Shown here piece by piece: positions 1-9,931 of a stretch of 64,000 bases of DNA. The number at the start of each line of letters is the position of its first letter. Positions within the stretch are counted from its first letter, which is position 1. Under the pieces are notes generated by a model, which saw only the letters and a list, made by a program, of their open reading frames with translations, did no database searches and was not told the origin of the DNA. The stretch covers positions 434,001 through 498,000 of the forward strand of contig NZ_CP053939.1 in the NCBI RefSeq assembly GCF_013267835.1, written 5' to 3'. The position numbers were made by a program, and so were the translations under genes. Source of the DNA: Neisseria mucosa (GTDB lineage Bacteria; Pseudomonadota; Gammaproteobacteria; Burkholderiales; Neisseriaceae).

Positions 1-100
1 TGTTTTAAGCGAATAAACGTTTCAAAACCGTTTGCCGTTTTAATTTTTAAGCATGCCTGATAAAATAGGCCGTCTGAAAAGTTTGTAAAGAATCAGCACA

Positions 101-547
101 ATGAGTATTGCCAATAATAAAAAAGCCTTTCACGATTTCTTTATCGAAGACCAAATCGAAGCCGGTATAGTATTGGAGGGATGGGAAGTCAAAGCCATCC
201 GCGCTGCACGCGTGCAATTAAAAGAAAGCTATATCTACTGGAAAAAAGACGCATTCTATTTGGTGGGCTGCCACATTACCGCATTGCCCACTGCCTCGAC
301 ACACGTCAAACCTGACCCTGTCCGTCCGCGTAAGTTGTTGTTGAAACAATCGGAAATTAATAAGTTAATCGGCAAAACCGAACGCGCCGGTTATACGATT
401 GTGCCCTTAAACCTGCATTACACCCGCGGTAGAATCAAAGTGGAAATCGGTTTGGCCAAGGGTAAGAAACAGCATGACAAACGCCAAAGCCTGAAAGAAG
501 CGGATTGGAAGCGTGAGAAACAACGTTTAATGAAAAACGTACGTTGA
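101..547 (+). CDS. smpB: SsrA-binding protein SmpB
   Basis: SmpB binds tmRNA and delivers it to stalled ribosomes for trans-translation; it acts in the cytosol. The 148-residue product has the family's usual length. It starts with a basic N-terminus ([13 protein letters not shown]), followed by the conserved [13 protein letters not shown] segment, the [19 protein letters not shown] strand region and a basic C-terminal tail ([12 protein letters not shown]) that is known to fold in the ribosomal A site. An AG-type uptake sequence lies at 67-78, just upstream. The gene ends in an uptake-sequence hairpin. tmRNA itself is not visible nearby. Identification is secure. Confidence 0.97.
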   Translation: MSIANNKKAFHDFFIEDQIEAGIVLEGWEVKAIRAARVQLKESYIYWKKDAFYLVGCHITALPTASTHVKPDPVRPRKLLLKQSEINKLIGKTERAGYTIVPLNLHYTRGRIKVEIGLAKGKKQHDKRQSLKEADWKREKQRLMKNVR

Positions 548-551
548 TTTT

Positions 552-583
552 TTCAGACGGCCTTTGTATAAAGGCCGTCTGAA
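552..583 (+). terminator. Inverted uptake-sequence pair downstream of smpB
   Basis: TTCAGACGGCCT (552-563) and AGGCCGTCTGAA (572-583) form a perfect 12-bp stem with an 8-nt loop. Paired uptake sequences at gene ends are a recognised neisserial terminator arrangement. The 3' T-tract is weak, so terminator function is inferred. Confidence 0.7.
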
Positions 584-617
584 TATTTATTGTTTGAACA
601 TTTTAAAAGGAAAACAG

Positions 618-1058
618 ATGAAAACCATGATTTTAGCGGCGGCTTCAGCCGTATTATTGCTGGGCGCGTGTTCTACGACCGAACAAAGAGTATTGAAACC
701 TGAAGAGCTGACCAGCATCAAACATGTCTGCATCATTCAAAATGCAAAAGTAAGACCGCATGATTTGGATCGTGCTTTGTCTAAAGCTTTGGCAAAACGC
801 GGCATTGGCAGCACTATTGTGACAGCGGACAACCGCGGCAAACTGTATGATTCTTCTTGCCCGTATAATCTGCGTTACAAGACCAAAGGCAATAACGAAA
901 TCTTGCGTAAAGGCGTATTTGTGTTGAGAAGCACCAAGTATGCGGTTTCTACTGTCAGCTACTCTTTGAATGATGAAAACCACTTCCGAACCAATCCTGA
1001 TTTGGTGAAACAGGCTGAAGGCGTTGTGGCCAACTTGTTGGAAAAAAACAGCAAATAA
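618..1058 (+). CDS. Small outer-membrane-type lipoprotein, unknown function
   Basis: A 146-residue protein. The start at 618 is chosen because AAAAGG (605-610) sits 7 nt upstream and because it gives a clean lipoprotein signal: MKTM, a hydrophobic stretch, then the lipobox LLGAC with Cys19 as the predicted lipidated residue. The mature part begins STTEQR, consistent with outer-membrane sorting because no Asp follows the Cys. It is a mixed alpha/beta domain with two further cysteines and no motif I recognise. A strong bidirectional hairpin follows it. Function unknown. Confidence 0.85.
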   Translation: MKTMILAAASAVLLLGACSTTEQRVLKPEELTSIKHVCIIQNAKVRPHDLDRALSKALAKRGIGSTIVTADNRGKLYDSSCPYNLRYKTKGNNEILRKGVFVLRSTKYAVSTVSYSLNDENHFRTNPDLVKQAEGVVANLLEKNSK

Positions 1059-1070
1059 AAACCAGAATAA

Positions 1071-1116
1071 AAAACCGGCTTGCCGTGATATGGAGAATAT
1101 CGGGCAAGCCGGTTTT
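1071..1116. terminator. Strong bidirectional hairpin terminator
   Basis: AAAACCGGCTTGCC (1071-1084) pairs perfectly with GGCAAGCCGGTTTT (1103-1116): a 14-bp stem flanked by A and T runs. It separates the + strand lipoprotein from the convergent - strand DUF4189-type gene, so it can serve both. A single uptake sequence overlaps the end of the next gene (1120-1131). Confidence 0.85.
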
Positions 1117-1130
1117 ATTTTCAGACGGCC

Positions 1131-1616
1131 TTAAATGGATTTGATTTTTTCCCAAAGGGTTTTGACCGTACCTTGATAGTAGGTTTCAGAAGTGCAATAG
1201 ACTGTTTCTAAAGCGCATTGTCCTTGTGAGCCGTATTTTTTGATGCATTGGTTCAAGGCAATTTGATGCACGGTTTTGAAACGTGGGGAGGTAATGGCCA
1301 CTACGTTTTGAGCAGTCAATTTGCCCATGGCTTTAGGGTAGGCAACCGCGATGCAGGTGTTGTGCAGAGGGACAACCGTTTTGCAGCCTGTGGCTTGGCC
1401 TGAGCGGATACCGGCTAAGGCATCTTGGCCTTTGCAGAATGTTTCGAGTTCTGCCGTCGCATCCAGTTGGGTGGCATTTTCTTTGGTGGTTTTGATTTGC
1501 AGCGCTTCATTGCTGTCGGCAGGGTTTTGCCACATGGCCAAGTAGCCGTAAGTGTCGGCAGCCAGGGCGGCAGGAGTCAGTGCGCAAAGGATAAGTGTCG
1601 TTAGTGTTTTTTTCAT
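1131..1616 (-). CDS. Secreted cysteine-rich protein, probably DUF4189 family
   Basis: A 161-residue protein with a Sec signal peptide (MKKTLTTLILCALTPAALAA, cleavage likely after ALAA). The mature part starts DTYGYLAMWQNP and has spaced cysteines (FCKGQ, GCKTV, NTCIAV, NQCIKK, QCALETVYC) likely to form disulfides in the periplasm. The IAVAYPKA and LNQCIKKYGSQGQC segments fit the DUF4189 pattern as I remember it (medium confidence). The start is supported by AGGGAA 6 nt upstream. The stop lies within an uptake sequence. Biological role unknown. Confidence 0.75.
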   Translation of the reverse strand: MKKTLTTLILCALTPAALAADTYGYLAMWQNPADSNEALQIKTTKENATQLDATAELETFCKGQDALAGIRSGQATGCKTVVPLHNTCIAVAYPKAMGKLTAQNVVAITSPRFKTVHQIALNQCIKKYGSQGQCALETVYCTSETYYQGTVKTLWEKIKSI

Positions 1617-1720
1617 GTTTGTTCCCTGTTTGTTGGGTATTTGTTGTCATTATAAAGCAAAAGTACTTATTTGATATAAATTTGCCATTAAAATGAAATT
1701 CAGTGTGGCAAACAGATAAT

Positions 1721-1746
1721 AGGCCGTCTGAAATTTCAGACGGCCT
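1721..1746 (-). terminator. Inverted uptake-sequence pair after trxB
   Basis: AGGCCGTCTGAA (1721-1732) and TTCAGACGGCCT (1735-1746) are separated by two bases. They lie immediately downstream of the - strand trxB stop. Confidence 0.65.
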
Positions 1747-1785
1747 GTTGATGATGTTTCAAAGAATAGAATGTAGCTTAGAGGC

Positions 1786-2784
<999 letters not shown>

Positions 2785-2844
2785 TCAGACGGCCTAAATT
2801 CTACTTGAATCTGCCGCCGTCTGAAATATATTTGTCGTTTGGGT

Positions 2845-4140
2845 TTAGTGGCTGTCTTTCCACTGGTAGTATTTGGAACCGAGGTAAGAGCCGAGTTTGC
2901 GCAGGAACGGCTGGGTGATGATGTTGCTGTGGCGCAGTTGCTCGAAAGGTTTCAGACGGCCGTCATCACCCATGATGGCTTCGGCAATTGCCAAACCGGC
3001 AATGCCGGTAATCGCCATGCCGTGTCCGGAGTAGCCTTGTGCAAAGAAAACGGTAGGGGCGAGGCGGCCGAAATGTGGGGCAAGGTTGCGCGTGATGTCG
3101 CATTCTCCGCCCCAAGAATGCTCGATTCTGACATCGGCAAGTTGCGGGAAAACTTTCAGCATGTCTTGGCGGACGAGTTCGGTCATGCGGTCTGGATCGT
3201 CGATAAACTCGTTGTCTTTGCCGCCGAAGAGAAGGCGACCGTCGGCGCTGAGGCGGTAGTAGTCGAGGATGTGGCGGTTGTCGCAGATGGCCATATTGTT
3301 GCGGATCAGGTCTTTGGCACGTTCGCCCAGAGGCTCGGTGGCGATGATAAAGGTGCTGACGGCAATGGCTTTTTGTTCCAATACTTTGAATTTCGGGTGT
3401 AAACCTGCATAAGTATTGACGGCATAAACGAGGTTTTTGCACTCAACGCTGCCATTGGGCGTATGAACCAGCCAGCCGTTATCGCATGGCTCGATACGAG
3501 TCATGGGGGACTGCTCAAAAAGTTGTGCGCCTGCATCGGCTGCCGCTTTGGCAATGCCTAGGGTGTAATTGAGCGGGTGCAAGTGGCCGGATAAAGGATC
3601 AAATTGCGCGCCTTGATACCTATCGCTGGCTAGTTGTTGCTTCAGCGTGGCTTTATCCCAAATCTGGTAATGGCTTGCGCCATAATGTTTTTGGGCATGT
3701 TCGTGCCATTGCTGCAATTCTTCCCAATGCTGAGGACGGACGGCGACGGTCGCATAGCCGCGTTGCCAATCGCATTGGATATTGTGTTTTTGAATGCGCG
3801 AGTCAACCAGTTCAACGGCTTGCAGGGATTGCTGCCAGAACCATTGGGCCTGTTCTAAGCCGACTTGTTTTTCGATCTCTTCCATGCCGCAGGCAAAATC
3901 GCTGATGACTTGTCCGCCGCTTCGGCCTGATGCGCCGAAACCGATACGTGCGGCTTCAAGTACGATGACTTCATGGCCGTTTTCGGCAAGCGGTAGGGCG
4001 GTGCATAAACCGGTCAAGCCGCCGCCGATAACGCAGGTTTCAGTTTTCAGACGGCCTTCAAGCGTCGGATAAGACGGATGGGGATTGGCCGTGCTAACAT
4101 AGTAGGAAGGAAGGTATTCTTTGAAGCTGGGATTGATCAT
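2845..4140 (-). CDS. FAD-dependent amine oxidoreductase, PuuB/DAO-like
   Basis: A 431-residue member of the D-amino-acid oxidase superfamily. It has the N-terminal dinucleotide-binding fold CVIGGGLTGLCTALPLAENG and the GASGRSGGQV loop typical of the gamma-glutamylputrescine oxidase/glycine oxidase branch, plus a C-terminal FAD contact (FAQGYSGHGMAITGIAG). It lies in the same orientation about 150 bp downstream of potI. A role in oxidising polyamines or their gamma-glutamyl derivatives after import is therefore likely. I infer this from family and context; other amine substrates are possible. Confidence 0.8.
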   Translation of the reverse strand: MINPSFKEYLPSYYVSTANPHPSYPTLEGRLKTETCVIGGGLTGLCTALPLAENGHEVIVLEAARIGFGASGRSGGQVISDFACGMEEIEKQVGLEQAQWFWQQSLQAVELVDSRIQKHNIQCDWQRGYATVAVRPQHWEELQQWHEHAQKHYGASHYQIWDKATLKQQLASDRYQGAQFDPLSGHLHPLNYTLGIAKAAADAGAQLFEQSPMTRIEPCDNGWLVHTPNGSVECKNLVYAVNTYAGLHPKFKVLEQKAIAVSTFIIATEPLGERAKDLIRNNMAICDNRHILDYYRLSADGRLLFGGKDNEFIDDPDRMTELVRQDMLKVFPQLADVRIEHSWGGECDITRNLAPHFGRLAPTVFFAQGYSGHGMAITGIAGLAIAEAIMGDDGRLKPFEQLRHSNIITQPFLRKLGSYLGSKYYQWKDSH

Positions 4141-4289
4141 GATTTGTGCTTTAGGTTGGTTTTAACTTCATTGAAAACAGGTTTTCAAACGGCCTGGAAT
4201 ATGGGCTTAAGTTCAGGCCGTCTGAAAGGATAAGATGCAGTTAATAAAACAGGCTGTTCCGACGCTTTATCGGACAGCCTGTCTGCATA

Positions 4290-5177
4290 TTAGGCGGCTT
4301 TTTCGGCTGCCAATTTTTCTTGGCGGTAGGCTTCGGCAGCCTCACGTTCCCGTTTGGTTGCCTGACGCATCATCCAGTAGTTGACGACAATCACCAGCGT
4401 ACCGATGATGCCGATTAGGATGGTTGCCAAAACGTTCATCTGAGGGTCAAGGCCGAGTTTGATTTTGGAGAAAATCACTTGCGGCAATGTCGATGAACCC
4501 GGGCCTGACAGGAAGGAGGTAATCACCAAGTCGTCCAAAGACAGGGTGATGCCCAAGAGGAAGCCGGAAGCAATCGCAGGGGCAATCAGCGGCAGGGTAA
4601 TCACGAAGAAAATCTTCAGCGGACGGGCCCCCAAGTCCATAGCGGCTTCTTCCAAGGATTGATCCAATTCCACCAAGCGCGAGCGGATAACGACGGTAAT
4701 GTACGCCATGCAAAGCGTGGTGTGGCCGAGGAAGATGGTGAAGAAGCCGCGATCGAAGTAGAGTGATTGCAGCAATTCACTGCCTTGTAGGAACATTTGC
4801 ACCTGAATAATCAACAGCAGCATGGACAAACCGGTAATCACATCAGGCATCACCATAGGCGCGGAAATCATACCGGCAAACAGTGTGCTGCCTCGGAAGC
4901 GTTTGATACGCGCCATGGAGTAACCAGCCAATGTGCCGAGTGCTACGGCGGCAAGTGAGGAAACGATGGCGATACGCAATGACAGCCAGGCCGCTTCCAA
5001 GATGGTGTCGTTTTCCATTAATGCGCCATACCATTTGGTCGAGAAACCGCCCCAAACGGTAACCAGCTTAGATTCATTGAAAGAATAGATGACCAAAACC
5101 ACCAGCGGAATATAGAGGAATGCCAGCGAGAGCAGGAGCATCAGTTTCAAGAACCAGGATAATTTGGTTTTCTGCAT
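4290..5177 (-). CDS. potI: Putrescine/spermidine ABC transporter permease PotI-type
   Basis: An inner-membrane permease of a polyamine importer, 295 residues. It begins with a transmembrane segment (LMLLLSLAFLYIPLVVLVIYSFN), has several more helices, and carries the cytoplasmic EAA loop EEAAMDLGARPLKIFFVITLP, which docks on the ATPase. The ATG overlaps the potH stop by one base, so the two are translationally coupled. The C-terminus is a charged helix (TKREREAAEAYRQEKLAAEKAA). No periplasmic binding-protein gene is adjacent. Confidence 0.9.
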   Translation of the reverse strand: MQKTKLSWFLKLMLLLSLAFLYIPLVVLVIYSFNESKLVTVWGGFSTKWYGALMENDTILEAAWLSLRIAIVSSLAAVALGTLAGYSMARIKRFRGSTLFAGMISAPMVMPDVITGLSMLLLIIQVQMFLQGSELLQSLYFDRGFFTIFLGHTTLCMAYITVVIRSRLVELDQSLEEAAMDLGARPLKIFFVITLPLIAPAIASGFLLGITLSLDDLVITSFLSGPGSSTLPQVIFSKIKLGLDPQMNVLATILIGIIGTLVIVVNYWMMRQATKREREAAEAYRQEKLAAEKAA

Positions 5178-6142
5178 TATTTGCCTCCTTCTTCCAATTC
5201 GCGGTTTTCATAGTGTTGGAACAGGGCAATCGGTACAACCAACAGGGCAACCATGACGACGGCGACGGCAGAAGCCAGCGGCCAGTTGTTTTGGTCGAAG
5301 AATGCCTGCCACAATACTTTACCGATCATCAGGTTTTCAGAACCGCCCACCAATTCAGGAATCACAAATTCACCGACGGCCGGCACAAAGACCAGCATAG
5401 AGCCTGCGATGATGCCTGTTTTGGATAAAGGCAGGGTAATGGTAAAGAACGATTTGATCGGACCTGCACCCAAGTCGGAAGCGGCTTCGAGCAGACGGTT
5501 GTCCAGTTTTACCAATTGTGTGTACAGCGGCAAAATCATAAACGGCAAATAGGCGTAAACCATCACCAAATTCAGCGAAAACGCATTGTAGAACAAGTCT
5601 AAAGGCTCGCTGATGATTCCGTATTTAATTAAGAAATTGTTGATGATGCCGTTGTGTCCCAATAAGCCCATCCATGCGTAAACACGCAACAGGAAAGAGG
5701 TCCAGAAAGGCAGCATGATTGCCAACAGCAGGCCGTTGCGCGCAGCCGGATTGGCGCGTGAAATAGCATAAGCGGTCGGATAACCGATCAACAGGCAGAT
5801 GATGGTCGTCGTCAGCGCAGTCTTAATCGAAGACCAGTAGGTCATCAAATAGATATTGCTGTTTTCACTGTCGCCAAACGGATTGAGCGTATTCCAAAAG
5901 TTTTGGAAAATGTCGGCGTAGTTCTGATAGCTGATGGCAATGTTCAGACGGCCTAAGTCTTCATCAATCGTTGTCAGCGGCGTAAATGGCGGAATGGCAA
6001 TTTCTTGTTCGGCAAAGCTGATTTTCAATACGATGGCGAACGGAATCAGAAACAGAATCAAAAGCCAAATATACGGCACGGCAATCACTGCACGCTGGCC
6101 GGGGCGGCGGAACAGTTTGTTTTTCAGTTTTTTAAGGTTCAT
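5177..6142 (-). CDS. potH: Putrescine/spermidine ABC transporter permease PotH-type
   Basis: The partner permease, 321 residues. It has an N-terminal membrane segment (VIAVPYIWLLILFLIPFAIVLKISF), a periplasmic stretch around residues 50-90, five further helices and the EAA loop LLEAASDLGAGPIKSFFTITLPLS. It lies 15 bp after potG and one base into potI. The order potG-potH-potI is that of the E. coli putrescine operon but without potF. Confidence 0.92.
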   Translation of the reverse strand: MNLKKLKNKLFRRPGQRAVIAVPYIWLLILFLIPFAIVLKISFAEQEIAIPPFTPLTTIDEDLGRLNIAISYQNYADIFQNFWNTLNPFGDSENSNIYLMTYWSSIKTALTTTIICLLIGYPTAYAISRANPAARNGLLLAIMLPFWTSFLLRVYAWMGLLGHNGIINNFLIKYGIISEPLDLFYNAFSLNLVMVYAYLPFMILPLYTQLVKLDNRLLEAASDLGAGPIKSFFTITLPLSKTGIIAGSMLVFVPAVGEFVIPELVGGSENLMIGKVLWQAFFDQNNWPLASAVAVVMVALLVVPIALFQHYENRELEEGGK

Positions 6143-6157
6143 TGCATTTCCCTCAAA

Positions 6158-7282
6158 TTAACTGAACAGAGGTGTCGGTTGGTTTTCAGGCCAGCTGATA
6201 TAGACAGTCTCGTCCCAGGTCGGCGGCGTAATGTTACGCACATACCAATAAGGTGCGGGAACTTGGCTCTTGACGACACGGCCGTTGGCAAGTTTGATGT
6301 GGTAAATCGCGAAGCTGCCCAAGTAGGCAATTTCTTTGACTGTGCCTTGGGCCCAGTTGTGCGCGCCCAAGTGTTCTGGTTTTTCTTTATGCAAATCAAT
6401 ATCTTCAGGACGAATACTGATCCAAATTTCATGGTCGTTCGGAACGCCCAGGCCGTGGTCGATGCGGACGTGGTTTTCCAAGCCGTCACATTTGACGATG
6501 GAGAAATCGGCGCGGTCGTCAATAACGACGCCGTCAAAAATATTGGTTTCGCCGATAAATTCAGCGGTAAAGCGACTGTTAGGGTAGTCGTACACATCGC
6601 TAGGTGTGCCGACTTGGCGCAATTGGCCGTCGGACATAATGGCGATACGGGTAGCCATCGTCATCGCTTCTTCTTGGTCGTGGGTAACCATGATGCAGGT
6701 TACGCCGACTTGTTCCAGCGTGTTGACCAATTCCAGTTGGGTTTGTTGGCGCAGTTTTTTATCGAGTGCGCCCAAAGGTTCGTCAAGCAACAGGATTTTC
6801 GGACGTTTTGCCAGGCTGCGCGCCAAAGCGATACGCTGTTGTTGGCCGCCGGAAAGTTGGTGCGGCTTGCGTTTGGCGTATTTGGTCATTTGCACCAGGC
6901 GCAACATTTCTTCGACGCGGGCGTCGATTTCGCCTTTAGGCATTTTGTCTTGTTTCAGGCCGAAAGCAATGTTTTGTTCAACGCTCATGTGCGGGAACAG
7001 GGCATAGCTTTGGAACATCATGTTGATTGGGCGCTCGTACGGGGCAAGCTTGGTAATGTCTTGACCGTCGAGAATGATTTTGCCCTGATTGGGGCTTTCC
7101 ATGCCTGCCAACATACGCAGCAGTGTGGATTTGCCACTGCCTGAGCTGCCCAAAAGGGCGAAGATTTCGTGTTGATAGATGTCCAAGTCGATGTTATCGA
7201 CAGCGTAATTGTCACCAAACTTTTTCACCAAACCTTGGATTTGCAAATAAGGTTTGGCTGAAGACGCAGTGGTTGCGGTCAT
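6158..7282 (-). CDS. potG: Polyamine ABC transporter ATP-binding protein
   Basis: The ATPase of the importer, 374 residues. It shows Walker A GSSGSGKST (about residues 43-51), Q-loop MMFQSYALFPHMSV, signature LSGGQQQRIALARS, Walker B ILLLDEPLGALD and switch VTHDQ. A C-terminal TOBE-type domain follows (IWISIRPEDIDLHKEKPEHLG onward), as usual for PotA/PotG. It is the first gene of the operon. The 476-bp AT-rich region upstream presumably holds the promoter. PotG versus PotA rests on the neighbouring PotH/PotI pair. Confidence 0.9.
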   Translation of the reverse strand: MTATTASSAKPYLQIQGLVKKFGDNYAVDNIDLDIYQHEIFALLGSSGSGKSTLLRMLAGMESPNQGKIILDGQDITKLAPYERPINMMFQSYALFPHMSVEQNIAFGLKQDKMPKGEIDARVEEMLRLVQMTKYAKRKPHQLSGGQQQRIALARSLAKRPKILLLDEPLGALDKKLRQQTQLELVNTLEQVGVTCIMVTHDQEEAMTMATRIAIMSDGQLRQVGTPSDVYDYPNSRFTAEFIGETNIFDGVVIDDRADFSIVKCDGLENHVRIDHGLGVPNDHEIWISIRPEDIDLHKEKPEHLGAHNWAQGTVKEIAYLGSFAIYHIKLANGRVVKSQVPAPYWYVRNITPPTWDETVYISWPENQPTPLFS

Positions 7283-7758
7283 AATGGCAATACTCCAAAA
7301 AGAAAGACGAGTACCGGCAAAACGGATTTTCGAATGGGTGATAAAAAGCTGTTTGATTGCTGGCGGGAGTCGGACGGAGGCCGTCTGAAACTCTTGTAAA
7401 GCGCACGGGCAGCGTGGATAGAAAGCAGTTTAAGCCTCAGCTTTTGCTCTCGGCAAACTCAATATTATATTAGCCTAAGCCTCATAGGGGCAATATGAAA
7501 ATGCTTGTAGCGGCTGATTTGAAGTAAATAGGAAAGGAAAGGCAGGCAGGGGAACAGGATAGCGAAAATAGGTAACGTTGTTTTTCTGCACAAAAGGATT
7601 TAATTTATATTCAAATGTCTTAAAAAATAATTAGAGATAGAATAAAATACGCAAATTGCATTAATTTTAATAAAATCGTGCGGATTGCGTTTTATGCGGG
7701 CAAGATGGTTTTGTCCTAAATAAAAACCAAATCCGCTATATGAATAAAAAGGGAAAAC
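7283..7758. other. Non-coding region between potG and radC
   Basis: A divergent intergenic region of 476 bp. It holds one uptake sequence near 7379-7390 and an AT-rich stretch from about 7600 to 7755, where promoters for both directions could lie. I see no convincing ORF, RNA gene or operator in it. Confidence 0.5.
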
Positions 7759-8433
7759 ATGAGCATTAAAGAATGGCCCGAGGGGGAGCGACCGCGTGAG
7801 AAGCTGTTGGAGCGCGGCGCGGCGGCGTTGAGTGATGCGGAGTTGCTGGCAATTTTATTGCGTGTCGGAACGCGCGGCATGAGCGCGGTTGATTTGGCGC
7901 GTTATTTGTTGAGCGAGTTCGGCAGCTTGGGAAAGCTGATGAGTGCGGATGCCAAAACACTTTCTGCTTGCAAGGGCATGGGTTTGGCGAGCTATACTCA
8001 GTTTGCCGTGGTCAAAGAAATCGGGCGGCGGATTTTGGGTGAGGATTTGCAGGAGCAGATGGTTTTGTCAAACCCGAAATCGGTTGCGGATTATCTGCGC
8101 CTGCATCTTGGGCATGAAAAAATCGAGGTCAGCGTTGCCTTGCTGCTCAACCGTCAAAATCAATTGATTGCGGTACGGGAATTGTCGCGTGGTACGGTGG
8201 CGGAGAATACGGTTTATATTCGTGAAATTGTCAAATTGGCATTGGATGAATACGCCGACAGTTTGATTTTGGCACACAATCATCCGGGCGGCTCGGCAAG
8301 GCCGTCTGAATCTGATGTGCAGTTTACAGAGCGTTTGAAACAGGCTTTAAGTTTGGTGGATATTACGCTCTTAGACCATTTTATCGTAACGGCAAAAGAA
8401 ACCTGCTCTTTGCGTGAACAGGGCTATATGTAA
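7759..8433 (+). CDS. radC: RadC family JAB-domain protein
   Basis: A 224-residue protein of the RadC/UPF0758 family. An N-terminal helix-hairpin-helix-like region (GMGLASYTQFAVVKEIGRR) is followed by a JAB domain with the metal-binding motif H-x-H-x7-S-x2-D, seen as HNHPGGSARPSESD near residues 174-187. The cellular role of RadC is unsettled; involvement in DNA repair or recombination was proposed historically. An in-frame uptake sequence (8299-8310) encodes RPSE inside this motif. The first ATG is used; no better start is seen. Confidence 0.93.
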   Translation: MSIKEWPEGERPREKLLERGAAALSDAELLAILLRVGTRGMSAVDLARYLLSEFGSLGKLMSADAKTLSACKGMGLASYTQFAVVKEIGRRILGEDLQEQMVLSNPKSVADYLRLHLGHEKIEVSVALLLNRQNQLIAVRELSRGTVAENTVYIREIVKLALDEYADSLILAHNHPGGSARPSESDVQFTERLKQALSLVDITLLDHFIVTAKETCSLREQGYM

Positions 8434-8442
8434 GGATGAATG

Positions 8443-8489
8443 TTCAGACGGCCTCAGTAGGATGGGTTACCTTACCAAGGCCGTCTGAA
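8443..8489. terminator. Spaced uptake-sequence inverted pair between radC and a convergent lipoprotein gene
   Basis: TTCAGACGGCCT (8443-8454) and AGGCCGTCTGAA (8478-8489) are separated by 23 bases, between two convergent genes. A bidirectional terminator is plausible, but the loop is long. Confidence 0.5.
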
Positions 8490-8492
8490 GGA

Positions 8493-8765
8493 TTATTGCG
8501 TTACTTCATCGGAGGACTCTTCCTTATAGATGATTTCTTCCGATTTTGGCTTTTCTTTGCTCTTTTCTTTTTCCTTGTCCTTGTCTTTTTTGCCGTCAGG
8601 AATGGCGGCATCAATCACTGCTCCCGTTCCTTTGACAACCAATTTTCCGGCAGTCAGGACGGTCGTGGCAGCCAAATCGACAGCCGCGCCTACAACGCAG
8701 CCGTTAAGCGTCAGGCAAAGGGCAAGTGCCAGAAGCAGGCGTTTTGTGCATCTCAATGGCTGCAT
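8493..8765 (-). CDS. Small lipoprotein with highly charged tail
   Basis: About 90 residues if started at the ATG at 8765, which places MQPLRCTKRLLLALALCLTLNGC as a proper lipoprotein signal (lipobox TLNGC). The mature protein has a hydrophobic VVGAAVDLAATTVLTAGKLVVKGTGAVIDAAIP segment, then a lysine/glutamate repeat (KKDKDKEKEKSKEKPKSEE) and an acidic end. It overlaps the 3' end of the upstream gene by 13 nt, suggesting coupling. A family resemblance to short NF-type or glycine-zipper-like envelope lipoproteins is only a guess. Function unknown. Confidence 0.75.
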   Translation of the reverse strand: MQPLRCTKRLLLALALCLTLNGCVVGAAVDLAATTVLTAGKLVVKGTGAVIDAAIPDGKKDKDKEKEKSKEKPKSEEIIYKEESSDEVTQ

Positions 8766-9085
8766 CCGCAGTGTCCTTCGTGATGATGGCCGCATCCGAG
8801 TGCTTCTTGCCAAGCATCATCGTCGCCGTCAAATTCTTCGACTTCGTCAAATTCGCCGTTTTCTACCATGCTTACCAGCTCTTCCAGGCTTTCTGCGCCT
8901 TCTACCCAAAAGCAGGGAATATCGGGTGGGGTGTCGGGGGCAAGCAGGGCGGCTTGTTGGTCGTGCCAAGCAATCCAGTAGCCGTTTTGCGTTTGTACGA
9001 ATACGGCATCGGGATGGATGGTTTCGTTTTCGGTATTGACCAGCATTCTGGCGGCGATATCGGTTTGAAAGGGTAAGGTTTGCAT
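8753..9085 (-). CDS. Small acidic protein with His/Cys-rich C-terminus
   Basis: About 110 residues from MQTLPFQTD (start at 9085). A longer reading from 9124 adds MLQYFLFPHSQTI, but those codons overlap a good -10-like TACAAT, so I favour the shorter form. The body is acidic (ENGEFDEVEEFDGDDDAW) and ends in CGHHHEGHCGCSH, a cluster of five His and three Cys suited to binding Ni, Zn or Cu. It is coupled to the downstream lipoprotein. I do not recognise the family. A metal-storage or metal-sensing role is inference from the tail alone. Confidence 0.7.
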   Translation of the reverse strand: MQTLPFQTDIAARMLVNTENETIHPDAVFVQTQNGYWIAWHDQQAALLAPDTPPDIPCFWVEGAESLEELVSMVENGEFDEVEEFDGDDDAWQEALGCGHHHEGHCGCSH

Positions 9086-9232
9086 GATGGTTTGAGAATG
9101 TGGGAAAAGAAAGTATTGTAACATGGCAAAAACAAACGCACCGTCTGAGTCAGGCGGTGCGTTTGTATCTCGGCAACTTGGGTGCGGACGGTTTAAGGTG
9201 TCGGCCGCACCGGAAATATCATTCCGTTCAGA

Positions 9233-9931
9233 TTATTTGTCGTCGTTGTTTGCCAAAACAAAGCGGTAAATAGCCGCGCCAACTGCTGCGCCGGCAATAG
9301 GGGCCAACCAGAACAACCACAATTGTTCAACAGCCCAGCCGCCTTGGAACAAGGCAACGCCGGTAGAGCGTGCAGGGTTGACGGAAGTATTGGTCACAGG
9401 AATGCTGATCAAGTGAATCAGGGTCAGACCCAGGCCGATGGCGATAGGGGCGAAGCCGGCCGGAGCCAGTTTGTCGGTAGAACCCATGATGATGATCAGG
9501 AAGAATGCGGTCAGTACGAATTCGATCAGCAACGCGGCCATCATGTCGTAACCGTTAGGAGAGTGTTCGCCGAAACCATTGCTGGCAAAGCCGGAAGCAA
9601 CAGCATCAAAACCGGTTTTACCGGAAGCAATCAGATACAGAACGCCTGCAGCGGCAATCGCACCGATGACTTGGGATAAGATGTAAGGCAACAAGTCTTT
9701 ACCGTTGAAACGGCCGCCGATGAAGAGGCCGACGGAAACGGCAGGGTTGAAGTGGCCGCCGGAAATATGGCCGACGGCGTAAGCCATGGTCAGTACGGTC
9801 AAGCCAAACGCCAAGGCGACACCGGCAAAGCCAATGCCGAGTTCAGGGTAGGCTGCTGCCAATACTGCGCTGCCGCAGCCGCCGAATACCAGCCAGAAAG
9901 TGCCGAAAAATTCTGCAAAATATTTTTTCAT
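9233..9931 (-). CDS. aqpZ: Aquaporin Z
   Basis: An inner-membrane water channel of the MIP family, 232 residues with six transmembrane segments and two half-helices. It has both NPA boxes ([10 protein letters not shown] near residue 62 and [11 protein letters not shown] near residue 184). The selectivity-filter region fits AqpZ rather than a glycerol facilitator, because there is no GLP-type insertion. It begins [30 protein letters not shown], the usual AqpZ N-terminus. It stands alone. Confidence 0.95.
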   Translation of the reverse strand: MKKYFAEFFGTFWLVFGGCGSAVLAAAYPELGIGFAGVALAFGLTVLTMAYAVGHISGGHFNPAVSVGLFIGGRFNGKDLLPYILSQVIGAIAAAGVLYLIASGKTGFDAVASGFASNGFGEHSPNGYDMMAALLIEFVLTAFFLIIIMGSTDKLAPAGFAPIAIGLGLTLIHLISIPVTNTSVNPARSTGVALFQGGWAVEQLWLFWLAPIAGAAVGAAIYRFVLANNDDK

